Shown here: positions 32,474 to 41,210 of the stretch, piece after piece
Position numbering within the stretch: the stretch's first letter is position 1
Layout: every line of letters starts with the position of its first letter
NCBI GenBank assembly: GCA_046342195.1
Contig: JBKDQE010000042.1
Location: 62,001-126,000 of the forward strand
Length of the DNA: 64,000 nucleotides
DNA from: CANHBY01 sp046342195
GTDB lineage: Bacteria > Pseudomonadota > Gammaproteobacteria > Burkholderiales > Burkholderiaceae_C
Direction of reading: 5' to 3'
Notes under the pieces: model-generated
Databases searched by the model: none
Seen by the model: the letters and a program-made list of their open reading frames with translations, nothing else
What the model was told of the DNA's origin: nothing
Position numbers and translations under genes: made by a program

Positions 32474-33601
32474 TCAGCGCGAGGGTCGGGCAAGAATTCG
32501 CAGATCATCGCCAAGCCGAGTGATGTCATGGAAAATCAAGCGGTGGCCTTCATGCAGATGCGTGAAGGGCCCTAATTGGCCGAGGTCTCGTCCGCGGCCC
32601 ATCAAAAGGGGAGCCATATAAACCAGGTATTCATCGACCCAGCCGCCAGCAATCAAGGCCCCGTTAAGAGATTCGCCGGCTTCGACATGCAGTTCATTGA
32701 TGCCACAGTTGGCGAGGTCGGCAAGCAGGGCGGCCAGATCGACATGTGAAGAATGGCTCTGCTGTGGTGGCAGCAACCTGACTTCAACCCCCATCTTTTG
32801 AAGCATTTGGATTTTTTCCGGGTGAGGGGTGGTGGTGTAAACCAACGCTGGCCCACCCGTTTGGAACAGCTTGGCCGAGGGGGGAATTTGCAGCTTCGAA
32901 TCAATTACTGCACGTAAAGGTTGCAAATGGGTAAAAACCAGTCGTACATTGAGTTGAGGGTCATCGGACAATACCGTGCCGCTGCCTGTGAGGATCGCTC
33001 CGGCGCGTTTGCGCCAAAGATGGCCATCGGCACGTGCCGCAGTCCCGGTGATCCATTGGCTTTGTTTATTATAGAGAGCGGTGCGACCATCCATCGACAA
33101 GGCCACCTTGAGACGCACCCAAGGTCGCTGACGCTGCATACGTGAGAAAAACCCGATATTGAGCTCACGGGCAGACTCCCGGAGCGGCCCCGCAGGAATT
33201 TCATCCACTTCCAGGCCCGCGTTTCTCATGCGGCTCAGCCCTTGTCCAGCCACCAACGGGTTGGGGTCTTCAATCGCGACCACAACCCGTTGCAGCCCCG
33301 CATGAATCAAAGCATCACAGCAAGGGGGGGTGCGGCCCTGGTGCGCGCAAGGCTCCAGGGTGACATATGCGGTGGCTCCTTGTACTGAAAGGCTTCTGGT
33401 TTGGGCATCCCTGAGAGCCATGACCTCTGCATGAGGCCCTCCGGCCCGTTGGGTGTGCCCTTGCCCGATCACCTGACCATGGCGATCCGTGATGATACAG
33501 CCCACACGGGGATTAGGCTCACTCAGACCCACAGACAGCTCTGCCAGAGCCAAGGCCTGTCGCATGAACTGTTCGGTAGAAGGGGGAATGGGGATATTCA
33601 C
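32474..33601 (-). CDS. ribD: Bifunctional riboflavin deaminase-reductase RibD
   Basis: 375 residues. The N-terminal deaminase has the zinc motif HAEVMALRD (His and Glu) and PCAHQGRTPPCCDALI (two Cys). The C-terminal reductase starts around residue 150 with RPWVRLKVALSMDGRTAL and includes GAILTGSGTVLSDDPQLNVR and INELHVEAGESLNGALI. It converts the pyrimidine deaminase product to 5-amino-6-ribitylaminouracil phosphate. Confidence 0.95.
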   Translation of the reverse strand: MNIPIPPSTEQFMRQALALAELSVGLSEPNPRVGCIITDRHGQVIGQGHTQRAGGPHAEVMALRDAQTRSLSVQGATAYVTLEPCAHQGRTPPCCDALIHAGLQRVVVAIEDPNPLVAGQGLSRMRNAGLEVDEIPAGPLRESARELNIGFFSRMQRQRPWVRLKVALSMDGRTALYNKQSQWITGTAARADGHLWRKRAGAILTGSGTVLSDDPQLNVRLVFTHLQPLRAVIDSKLQIPPSAKLFQTGGPALVYTTTPHPEKIQMLQKMGVEVRLLPPQQSHSSHVDLAALLADLANCGINELHVEAGESLNGALIAGGWVDEYLVYMAPLLMGRGRDLGQLGPFTHLHEGHRLIFHDITRLGDDLRILARPSR

Positions 33602-33688
33602 TGCGTGACTGTATCGGCAATCGGCCCATCTGGCGATTGATGGGGAGGTACAGGGGCGAATGTGAAATTCTGGAGGATCAACAGGCTT

Positions 33689-34636
33689 TCAAGGCGACGT
33701 GGCTTGAAGATCTGGCGGCATTTGGGGTTGTGTGTCGGTAAACCTCATGACCTCAAAGTAAATTGAGGGCGGGTGTCCCTCTTCAGAGGACAGTCCCAGA
33801 TAGATGGTGCCACTTCCATGCAATGTGCAAGAGCCCCGGCGTAGTGTGAGCATTTCCTTGTCATTGACGAATCGAATAAAAGTTCCGTTGTAGCTGAGGT
33901 CAGTCAGCTGAAAACCGCCGCTATGCCACTCAATTCGAGCATGATTGCGAGACACTCGTACATCGTCCACACAGTAAGTTGCTTGGGGGCTGCGTCCAAT
34001 GATGATGGGCAGGCTGGCGGCTGAAAAAACCCGACTGATAGGCCCCCAAACCAATCGGATGCCTTCGGGATCCTGTGCAGGATGATCCATTTCAACATAG
34101 GCGGTGGTGTGGCTGTCCAAGCCGGAATTGTTGTCTTGCAGGTAAACATGCACCGGCTCAATGCGGCCTCTGAGTTGCATTTTTTCCAGGCTTCGAAAAC
34201 GACCTTGCATTTCTTCGGGAATCGCCTCGAAAACCGGCCCGGTGACGAGGGTTTCATTGTCGCCCGCATGGTCCAACAGGCGAGCAGCCACATTGACGGC
34301 ATCGCCAAAATAATCGCCAGAAATTTCAACCACTTCTCCGCGTGCCAAGCCCACCTGTAGTTTCAGGCTGATGCTGTTGTCGCCGACGCTGCCAATTCGA
34401 TCCAGGGCCTCATGCATTTCACGCGCGGCTTGCACCGCAGCCAGCGGGTCAAGAAAAGTGGCCATGAGCCCATCTCCCAAGGTTTTCACGACATAACCAT
34501 GGCTGAGTTGCACGATGCGTGCAACCAGTGTCACGCTTTGGGTGACCAGTTGGCTGGCTTCAGTATTGCCCATCGATTCATACAAGCCTGTACTGCCTCG
34601 TAGATCTGCAAACAGAACGGTACGTTCAACGATCAT
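33689..34636 (-). CDS. Class III nucleotide cyclase with C-terminal FHA domain
   Basis: 315 residues. Residues 1-175 form a class III adenylyl/guanylyl cyclase domain: VLFADLRGSTGLYE (first metal Asp), HGYVVKTLGDGLMATF (second metal Asp) and VGLARGEVVEISGDYFGDAVNVAARLLDHA. Residues about 205-300 form an FHA domain (IIIGRSPQATYCVDDVRVSRNHARIEW, then LTDLSYNGTFIRF) that would bind phosphothreonine. The pairing links a second messenger to a Ser/Thr kinase signal. No kinase is nearby. Whether it makes cAMP or cGMP cannot be said. Confidence 0.88.
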   Translation of the reverse strand: MIVERTVLFADLRGSTGLYESMGNTEASQLVTQSVTLVARIVQLSHGYVVKTLGDGLMATFLDPLAAVQAAREMHEALDRIGSVGDNSISLKLQVGLARGEVVEISGDYFGDAVNVAARLLDHAGDNETLVTGPVFEAIPEEMQGRFRSLEKMQLRGRIEPVHVYLQDNNSGLDSHTTAYVEMDHPAQDPEGIRLVWGPISRVFSAASLPIIIGRSPQATYCVDDVRVSRNHARIEWHSGGFQLTDLSYNGTFIRFVNDKEMLTLRRGSCTLHGSGTIYLGLSSEEGHPPSIYFEVMRFTDTQPQMPPDLQATSP

Positions 34637-34858
34637 GGTGATGCCTTAGGCGTTGTGAGCTCCCTTGGATGCTGAGTGTGCACGACTCCGGCTTGGCCGA
34701 AAAGAGCATTTTGTCAGCTTGTCGTCATGGGGAGTCAGATGAGCCGGTTCCAAACGGGCCTTGGAAGGCTATCGGTTGATCAAGTTTTGGGGGTATCCCT
34801 CCCAAGGGGGGCCCTCTAGAGGGTAGTCACAAGGCTCCTATTCCAAGAAACTTGCCGG

Positions 34859-37390
34859 ATGCATCAAAAACCTTCCATCCATACCACCCATGCCAGCCGC
34901 TGGCCCGGGGCGGGTGGCCTGCCCCTGATGATGCTGGCTTGGCTGGCAGGGGTCATCCTGCAATTGCAGCAACGTGATTTGGCAGCCTTTGGATGGGTCT
35001 TTGCAGGCGGTGGGGCCAGTTTGTCATGCGGTCTATTGGCTTGGCTTTTTTCGGCTCAAAAGCGTCTTTGCTGCTTATCCGCAGTCCTCATGATCGCGGC
35101 TTCTTTGCTGGCTGGAATATCCGTCAGTGAGTGGCATGCACAAGTCAGTGCTCGTCAAATTCTGCCAGCAAAGTGGCAGCGTCAAACCTTGGAGCTGCGC
35201 GGAATTGTCTCCAGCCTCCCCAAATACAGCCCAGAGGGTGTTCGCTTCGAGTTTGAAATCAGTGAAGCCAGCATGGCGGTTTTGGCAGATTCATCCGGCT
35301 TTACTCAAGGGCATAGGCCACCCCGGCGCTTATTATTGGGCTGGTATGCTCAATCGGCCCAGAGCGGCGTGCTTCCAAAGCAGGTTCCTGTGGTTCGGGC
35401 GGGAGAGTATTGGTCTCTTCAGGTTCGTCTTAAACGGCCGCACGGCCTGCTCAATCCTCATGGCTTTGATCGTGAGCTGCATTTGTTCGAGCAGGGCATT
35501 CGTGCCACAGGCTCAGTGCGCCGTGGCGAGCGGCTGGGGCTTGATACAGGCTATCGTATTGAGCGCTGGCGTCAAGCCGTGCGCGATGCCATTTTTTCTG
35601 CACTCGATGACGCTCGTGCCGCAGGCGTTCTGGCGGCACTGGCCGTGGGAGACCAAGGCGCCATTGAAACCAGTGACTGGGATGTTTTCAGGGTTTCAGG
35701 GGTTGCCCATCTGATGAGTATCAGTGGTTTGCATGTGACCATGTTTGCCTGGTTGGCCAGTGGTTTGATCCGCTGGGCCTGGAGTCGAAGCGGGCCGGCC
35801 ATGCTCTGGTGGCCTGCACCCCTGGTGGCCCGTTGGGGGGGGCTGATGGCCGCATTCGCCTACGCCATGCTCTCCGGGTGGGGGGTGCCAGCACAACGAA
35901 CCGTGTATATGCTTGGCGTGGTTACAATCATCTCCTGCTGGAATCGCCGCTGGCCCTGGGCGTGGGTTCTTCTGGCGGCGGCAGTGGTTGTCACGGCGCT
36001 GGATCCCTTGGCCTTGTTACAAGCAGGGTTCTGGTTGTCTTTTATGGCGGTGGCTTTGTTGATGCTGAGCGCCAAGCCGGGCGAACCCTTGAAAGCTCCC
36101 GGAAAGGGGTGGCGTGGCCTGGCCTCAGGGCTTTGGGGCCATATCGTCCAAGGTTTGCGCACTCAATGGCTTGCCACTTGGGGCCTGACACCCTTGAGCC
36201 TGGTCATTTTCCAACAATTTTCCCTGGTCGGTTGGGTGGCCAATCTGCTGGCTATTCCGGTCGTGACTTTATTAGTCACCCCCTTGGCCATGCTCGGAGT
36301 GTTTTGGCCCGGATTGTGGTCAGCTGGTAGTTGGGTACTGGGGCTGTTGATGAGCTATCTTGAGTGGCTTGCAGCTTGGCCTTGGGCCGTTTGGGTGGCT
36401 CCGGCGGCTCCATGGTGGGCGCAGTGCGCTGGCCTGATCGCAGCAGTCATCTGGATGGCGCCAGGCCCCCTGGCTTTACGCAGTTTGGCTGTGGTGCTGG
36501 TCTTGCCACTGCTGGCCTTTGTGCCTGAAAAGCCCCCCGATGGCGAATTCGATATGCTGGCTCTTGATGTGGGGCAGGGCACGGCCGTACTCATTCAAAC
36601 CCGAAATCATCGGCTTTTGTTTGATACAGGCCCTTGGTATTCTCCTGAAAGCAATGCTGGGCAGCGTGTCGTGATTCCAGTATTACAGGCCCTGGGCCAC
36701 TCAAATCTTGACCTGCTGGTTCTCAGCCACCGGGACCTTGACCATGTCGGCGGCGCTCAATCCCTATTGCGCCAAGTTCCGGTGGCCAATATGCTGAGCT
36801 CACTGGAGCCAGCACACCTGCTTCATCAACAGGCCGCCACAGGCCACATTCCTTCTTTGCGCTGTGAGGCTGGGCAATACTGGGTCTGGGACCATGTCCG
36901 TTTTGAAGTTCTTCATCCCGGCGCAGATGATTACACTCGCACTCTCAAGCCCAATGCAATGTCTTGCGTGATCAAAGTGAGCGCCAAAACGGGCAGCGTC
37001 ATGTTGACAGGCGATATCGAACGAATGGAAGAACGCTCACTTCTACGAAACCATGGTTCAGAATTGGCCAGCACGGTTCTTCTTGTTCCTCACCATGGCA
37101 GCAAAACCTCCTCTTTGCCTGAATTTCTCGCATCGGTTCAGCCCTCAAGGGCCGTGATTCAGGCTGGCTACCAAAATCACTATGGCCATCCAGCCGCATC
37201 AGTAACTCGCCGCTATCAAGAGCAAGGTATTCCTCTCACCAGCACCATTTCTTGTGGTGCATGGCGCTGGAAATCATTCGAGGTTCCTGCTTGGGGGCAA
37301 TGCGAGCGGCAACTTCGGCGTCGCTATTGGCATGCCTCTGAGGGCTTGCTGAGCACTGAGGAAGTGTTCGAAGAAAGCCAGGGAGGCTGA
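34859..37390 (+). CDS. comEC: ComEC/Rec2 DNA-uptake channel
   Basis: 843-residue ComEC, the inner-membrane channel for single-stranded DNA in natural transformation. It has N-terminal membrane segments, a DUF4131/OB region (about 100-240, LELRGIVSSLPKYSPEG, LLNPHGFDRELHLFEQGIRATGSVR), the competence domain with many membrane helices (GVAHLMSISGLHVTMFAWLASGLIRW, AMLSGWGVPAQRTVYMLGVV) and a C-terminal beta-lactamase-like domain (LALDVGQGTAVLIQT, LVLSHRDLDHVGGAQSL, VPHHGSKTSS). The open frame is whole, so uptake may work, though other com/pil genes are not in the window. Confidence 0.94.
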   Translation: MHQKPSIHTTHASRWPGAGGLPLMMLAWLAGVILQLQQRDLAAFGWVFAGGGASLSCGLLAWLFSAQKRLCCLSAVLMIAASLLAGISVSEWHAQVSARQILPAKWQRQTLELRGIVSSLPKYSPEGVRFEFEISEASMAVLADSSGFTQGHRPPRRLLLGWYAQSAQSGVLPKQVPVVRAGEYWSLQVRLKRPHGLLNPHGFDRELHLFEQGIRATGSVRRGERLGLDTGYRIERWRQAVRDAIFSALDDARAAGVLAALAVGDQGAIETSDWDVFRVSGVAHLMSISGLHVTMFAWLASGLIRWAWSRSGPAMLWWPAPLVARWGGLMAAFAYAMLSGWGVPAQRTVYMLGVVTIISCWNRRWPWAWVLLAAAVVVTALDPLALLQAGFWLSFMAVALLMLSAKPGEPLKAPGKGWRGLASGLWGHIVQGLRTQWLATWGLTPLSLVIFQQFSLVGWVANLLAIPVVTLLVTPLAMLGVFWPGLWSAGSWVLGLLMSYLEWLAAWPWAVWVAPAAPWWAQCAGLIAAVIWMAPGPLALRSLAVVLVLPLLAFVPEKPPDGEFDMLALDVGQGTAVLIQTRNHRLLFDTGPWYSPESNAGQRVVIPVLQALGHSNLDLLVLSHRDLDHVGGAQSLLRQVPVANMLSSLEPAHLLHQQAATGHIPSLRCEAGQYWVWDHVRFEVLHPGADDYTRTLKPNAMSCVIKVSAKTGSVMLTGDIERMEERSLLRNHGSELASTVLLVPHHGSKTSSLPEFLASVQPSRAVIQAGYQNHYGHPAASVTRRYQEQGIPLTSTISCGAWRWKSFEVPAWGQCERQLRRRYWHASEGLLSTEEVFEESQGG

Positions 37391-37511
37391 ATTCCTGGAT
37401 GCTGCAACTGCGCACAGCATGATCCTGCCTAATAACAATTTTCCAAACAGGCCCTTAATTTTGCCCGGGCCACTCATGATGCGTTCTTGTCAATTTTTTG
37501 GCCGCAGCCCT

Positions 37512-37940
37512 TCAATAGGGCTCAGTCGAAGCTTGACGGGCCGTCGAGAGGCGTGCCCGAACGTGCAAGGCACAGGCAGCAAACAGCAGCAGGCAAAGGC
37601 CGATTTCTATTCCGGCCAACACCGCACTCAGCCCCCGGTCACCACTGACGCGCACAACGCCTTCTGTGAAATAAACCCATACCAACAGGCTTACCCAGCG
37701 GTAGGTGTACATCCGGTTTTTCAGTATGCCCGCCAAGGGTAAGGTCAAGGGCAGTACTTTCAGGGCCAGCATTCCACTGCCCACAGGAGCCCAAAAAAGC
37801 TCCCAGCCCAAACCCAGCACGATCAGGCCCAGCAGGCTGAAAACCGCCAGCCAGCGCGAGGCCACAACCGATTGAGATATGGGTGGCTTGTCTGAAGAAG
37901 AAGCTAATTTATTGATCTTCACGGGGTACTTGATCAGCAT
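37512..37940 (-). CDS. DUF2069 membrane protein
   Basis: 142 residues with four hydrophobic segments (WLAVFSLLGLIVLGLGWELF, VLPLTLPLAGIL, WVSLLVWVYFTEGVVRV, AVLAGIEIGLCLLLFAACAL). The middle word NRMYTYRWVSLLVWVYFTEG is the DUF2069 signature. Role unknown. It faces yihY, from which it is separated by a 163-bp MITE. Confidence 0.85.
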   Translation of the reverse strand: MLIKYPVKINKLASSSDKPPISQSVVASRWLAVFSLLGLIVLGLGWELFWAPVGSGMLALKVLPLTLPLAGILKNRMYTYRWVSLLVWVYFTEGVVRVSGDRGLSAVLAGIEIGLCLLLFAACALHVRARLSTARQASTEPY

Positions 37941-37952
37941 GAAAATACCTTA

Positions 37953-38115
37953 GAAACCTCTGCAAAACCCCTTGCGGCGATCGCATCCTTTCGCGAATGA
38001 GGTCTGTGGCCTTGGCTTTGTTGCCTGTAGCCCCCGCGACAGGCTGCAAAATCTGCCTGGCATCCCCCATCCGGGAAAGGCACGCTCATCCACGAGCGGT
38101 TTTGCAGAGGTTCCC
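37953..38115. mobile_element. MITE, full copy with both terminal inverted repeats
   Basis: About 163 bp bounded by AAACCTCTGCAAAACCC-like (37953 on) and its inverse GGTTTTGCAGAGGTTCCC (38098-38115). In reverse complement it aligns along its length with 55053-55203: shared words include CGCCTTTCCCGGATGGGGG-like, TTTTGCAGCCTGT and GGATGCGATCGCCGC. No coding capacity. It lies between the divergent DUF2069 and yihY genes. Confidence 0.8.
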
Positions 38116-38178
38116 TTGCATGAATGAAAATCCCGTTTTCAGAGCGATCTCTTTAGCGGGCATGGTGCGGCAGAGTTT

Positions 38179-39411
38179 ATGGGAACCACAATGATTTTCA
38201 GCAGGATCAAAAAAAAATTGACTCAATCCGCCATAGCTATTGAAGACTGGCCATGGCACGACATGTTCAGCACCCTTCACTTGCGTTTTCGTGAGGACCG
38301 CCTTGGCCTGACGGCAGGCAGCCTGACCTTCACAACCCTGATTTCTTTGGTGCCCTTGCTCACAGTGATGCTGGCCGTGTTTGCCGCATTTCCCATGTTT
38401 GGCGCTTTTCAGTCAGCCCTTGAGCAGTATTTTCTACGGCGACTCATTCCCGAAGACATCGCCAGACCTGTTTTGCGATCCCTCACCCAATTTTCGTCCA
38501 AAGCCCAAGGTGTTGGTGCCGTCGGTATTGTATTTTTGATGATATCAGTGCAGTCCTTGATGCTCACCATTGACCGCACCCTCAATGCCATTTGGCGGGT
38601 TCGTAAACCCAGGCCTTTCGGTTCTCGAATGGTGTTGTATTGGGCCGCTGCGACACTGGGGCCCCTCTTGTTGGGGGGCAGTCTGTCGCTGACTTCATAC
38701 GCAGTCTCGGCTTCCAAGGGGTGGGTCAGTGCGCTGCCTGGGGGCGTTGCTTTCCTGCTCAGCCTGATTCAATTTTTGTTGCTCACCTTTGGCCTGACGG
38801 CTCTTTTTCGCTTTGTTCCCAATACCTATGTAAGGTGGCGTCACGCGCTTCTCGGGGCCGTGGTGGCCATGGTCGGGTTTGAATTGGCCAAACGGGCGCT
38901 GGGCTGGTATTTAAGCACCGTACCTACCTACGCCATAATTTACGGCGCTTTTGCAACGGTGCCCATTTTGCTTATCTGGGTGTTTGTGAGTTGGAGTATT
39001 TTTTTAGTGGGCGCTGTGATTGCAGCTTATGCCCCCAGCCTGAAGCTGGGCATGTTGCGTTATGCTGATGTGGCAGGCGCGGCATTTCAATTGGCGCTTG
39101 GTATCCTGCGTTTATTGGCCCATTCCCGAAGCTCCGAGCAGCGGGGCTTGCCTGTCGAAGAGCTTTCAAAGCAATTACACATCGATCCATTACAAATTGG
39201 GCCCATCCTCAATCGATTGATCGGGCTGGATTGGGTGGCCCGTCTTGATGAGGCGGAAAGCCCACGCTATGTCCTCATTTGTGAACCCGAAAAGACCTTG
39301 GCGGCTCCTTTGATTGCTGCTTTCTTGCTGGAGCCCGCCGGGGAGGTGATGGGCTTATGGCGCCAGGCCAGATTCGATAAAATCAAATTGCAGATGATTC
39401 TTTCAGATTGA
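38179..39411 (+). CDS. YihY/BrkB family inner-membrane protein
   Basis: 410 residues: RLGLTAGSLTFTTLISLVPLLTVMLAVFAAFP and five more membrane segments make the YihY (Virul_fac_BrkB) domain over about residues 30-285, and a winged-helix-like soluble tail (LPVEELSKQLHIDPLQIGPILNRLIGL) follows. Once called RNase BN in error. Function unproven. The start ATG at 38179 or the in-frame ATG at 38191 are both possible. Confidence 0.88.
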   Translation: MGTTMIFSRIKKKLTQSAIAIEDWPWHDMFSTLHLRFREDRLGLTAGSLTFTTLISLVPLLTVMLAVFAAFPMFGAFQSALEQYFLRRLIPEDIARPVLRSLTQFSSKAQGVGAVGIVFLMISVQSLMLTIDRTLNAIWRVRKPRPFGSRMVLYWAAATLGPLLLGGSLSLTSYAVSASKGWVSALPGGVAFLLSLIQFLLLTFGLTALFRFVPNTYVRWRHALLGAVVAMVGFELAKRALGWYLSTVPTYAIIYGAFATVPILLIWVFVSWSIFLVGAVIAAYAPSLKLGMLRYADVAGAAFQLALGILRLLAHSRSSEQRGLPVEELSKQLHIDPLQIGPILNRLIGLDWVARLDEAESPRYVLICEPEKTLAAPLIAAFLLEPAGEVMGLWRQARFDKIKLQMILSD

Positions 39412-39584
39412 CGCAGTAAACAGATAAAGTTGGCAGCCATTTTGCGTTCAAATGGGTGGCGCATAGGCTAAAAATTGCTTCTTCCTTGCAAGAATCGGGA
39501 TATTGCGCAACGATTCAATATCTGCCAGATTATTCCCAAGCCATCGGTGTCGATAATTTTCCCAGCCCCAGGAGCCGCCTTGTC

Positions 39585-40061
39585 ATGAAAGTCAGCCATA
39601 TTCTTCGTGTCAAGGGAAATGCGCTCTATACCATGTCACCCGAGCAAACCCTGAGTGAAGCCATGGCAACCATGGCCAATTTCGATATCGGTTCACTGCT
39701 GGTCATGGATCACGGCGACTTGGTGGGTATCCTCACCTTCCGAGAAGCTATTGCCGCTGTTGTTCGTGACGGAAACTCGGCCGGAGCCCGCTTGATTCGC
39801 ACGGTCATGGATGACGCTCCCTTAACCTGCACGCCCGAAACAGAAATTGATGAAGTGCGCCGTATGATGCTTGAGCACCATGTCCGTTATATGCCAGTGA
39901 TGTCGAATCGTCTCTTGATGGGCGTCATTTCTTTTTACGATGTGGCCAAGGCTGTCGTTGATGGCCAAAACTTTGAAAATCGACTGCTCAAGGCTTATAT
40001 CCGTGACTGGCCCAGCACCGATGCCCAAACGCCTCATCCCCAACCCCCTTCAATTTCCTGA
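39585..40061 (+). CDS. Tandem CBS-domain protein
   Basis: 158 residues made of two CBS domains: YTMSPEQTLSEAMATMANFDIGSLLVMDHGDLVGILTFREAIAAV and MDDAPLTCTPETEIDEVRRMMLEHHVRYMPVMSNRLLMGVISFYDVAKAV, shown here as the family sees them, likely binding an adenine nucleotide. No other domain. It starts at the ATG at 39585 and precedes aroC by 24 bp, a possible operon. Confidence 0.9.
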   Translation: MKVSHILRVKGNALYTMSPEQTLSEAMATMANFDIGSLLVMDHGDLVGILTFREAIAAVVRDGNSAGARLIRTVMDDAPLTCTPETEIDEVRRMMLEHHVRYMPVMSNRLLMGVISFYDVAKAVVDGQNFENRLLKAYIRDWPSTDAQTPHPQPPSIS

Positions 40062-40085
40062 ATCACGCATTTTTTCACCACTTTT

Positions 40086-41192
40086 ATGTCCGGCAACACG
40101 TTTGGTCATCTTTTTTGCGTTACAAACTTCGGTGAATCTCATGGCCCCGCTATTGGCTGTGTGATTGACGGCTGCCCCCCTGGCCTTGAACTCAGCGAAG
40201 CCGATATTCAGCCTGAACTTGATCGGCGCCGGCCGGGTACTTCGCGTTTTGTGACGCAACGCAACGAGCCTGATACGGTGGAAATCCTCTCTGGGGTTCA
40301 TGAAGGCTGCACCACGGGCACGCCGATTGCCCTGCTGATCCGCAACACGGATCAAAGATCAAAAGACTACGGAAACATTCTCCAAACCTTCAGGCCGGGG
40401 CATGCTGATTACACCTATTGGCACAAATATGGTGTGCGCGATCCTCGTGGCGGCGGTCGATCTTCGGCCCGCCTGACAGCCCCGATGGTCGGGGCGGCCG
40501 CCGTCGCAAAAAAATGGCTGAAACAACAGCATGGCATCAGCTTCACAGGGCATATGGTTCAACTCGGTGAGATCAAAATCCCTTTTGAATCTTTTGATCA
40601 TGTGCCGCACAATCCATTTTTTGCGGCCAACGTCAGCGATATTCCTCGACTCGAATCTTACATGGATAATTTGCGCAAAGCCGGCGATAGCTGTGGTGCC
40701 TGCATTGAAGTCAGTGCTCAGGGCGTTCCAGTGGGTTGGGGTGAGCCACTTTTTGACAAACTCGATGCTGATATTGCCTACGCAATGATGGGCATCAATG
40801 CAGTGAAAGGCGTCGAAATCGGTGCCGGGTTTCTCAGCGTGGCTCAGCGGGGCAGCATTCACGGCGATGAACTTTCACCCGAGGGTTTTCGCAGCAATCA
40901 CTCGGGTGGAATTTTGGGCGGCATTTCCACAGGGCAAGACATTTGTGTTCGCATCGCCATTAAACCCACCAGCTCGATCCGCACTCCCAAAGCTTCCATT
41001 GATACCCAAGGCCAGCCGTTGATGGTTGAAACATTGGGCCGCCATGACCCCTGTGTGGGGATCAGGGCCACCCCCATTGCTGAAGCCATGTTGGCTTTGG
41101 TGCTGATCGACCATGCTTTGCGGCACCGGGCGCAGTGCGCTGATATTCAGCTCGCAACTCCCCCCATTCCCGGGGCTTGTCGTGTTGTCTGA
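40086..41192 (+). CDS. aroC: Chorismate synthase
   Basis: 368 residues; the last shikimate step, making chorismate from EPSP with reduced FMN. The signatures are present: GESHGPAIGCVIDGCPPG at the N-terminus, RPGHADYTYWHKYGVRDPRGGGRSSAR in the middle and RHDPCVGIRATPIAEAMLALVLIDH near the C-terminus. Length normal. Confidence 0.97.
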   Translation: MSGNTFGHLFCVTNFGESHGPAIGCVIDGCPPGLELSEADIQPELDRRRPGTSRFVTQRNEPDTVEILSGVHEGCTTGTPIALLIRNTDQRSKDYGNILQTFRPGHADYTYWHKYGVRDPRGGGRSSARLTAPMVGAAAVAKKWLKQQHGISFTGHMVQLGEIKIPFESFDHVPHNPFFAANVSDIPRLESYMDNLRKAGDSCGACIEVSAQGVPVGWGEPLFDKLDADIAYAMMGINAVKGVEIGAGFLSVAQRGSIHGDELSPEGFRSNHSGGILGGISTGQDICVRIAIKPTSSIRTPKASIDTQGQPLMVETLGRHDPCVGIRATPIAEAMLALVLIDHALRHRAQCADIQLATPPIPGACRVV

Positions 41193-41210
41193 GGCTCAGT
41201 GCAGCCAGGG

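Noticed and set aside
33602..33688. An FMN riboswitch ahead of ribD
   Set aside because: The spacer is under 90 bp and lacks the conserved RFN words, so no riboswitch is supported.
37396..37424. A copy of the 2617-2644 hairpin after comEC
   Set aside because: GGATGCTGC is shared but the second arm is broken; likely chance.
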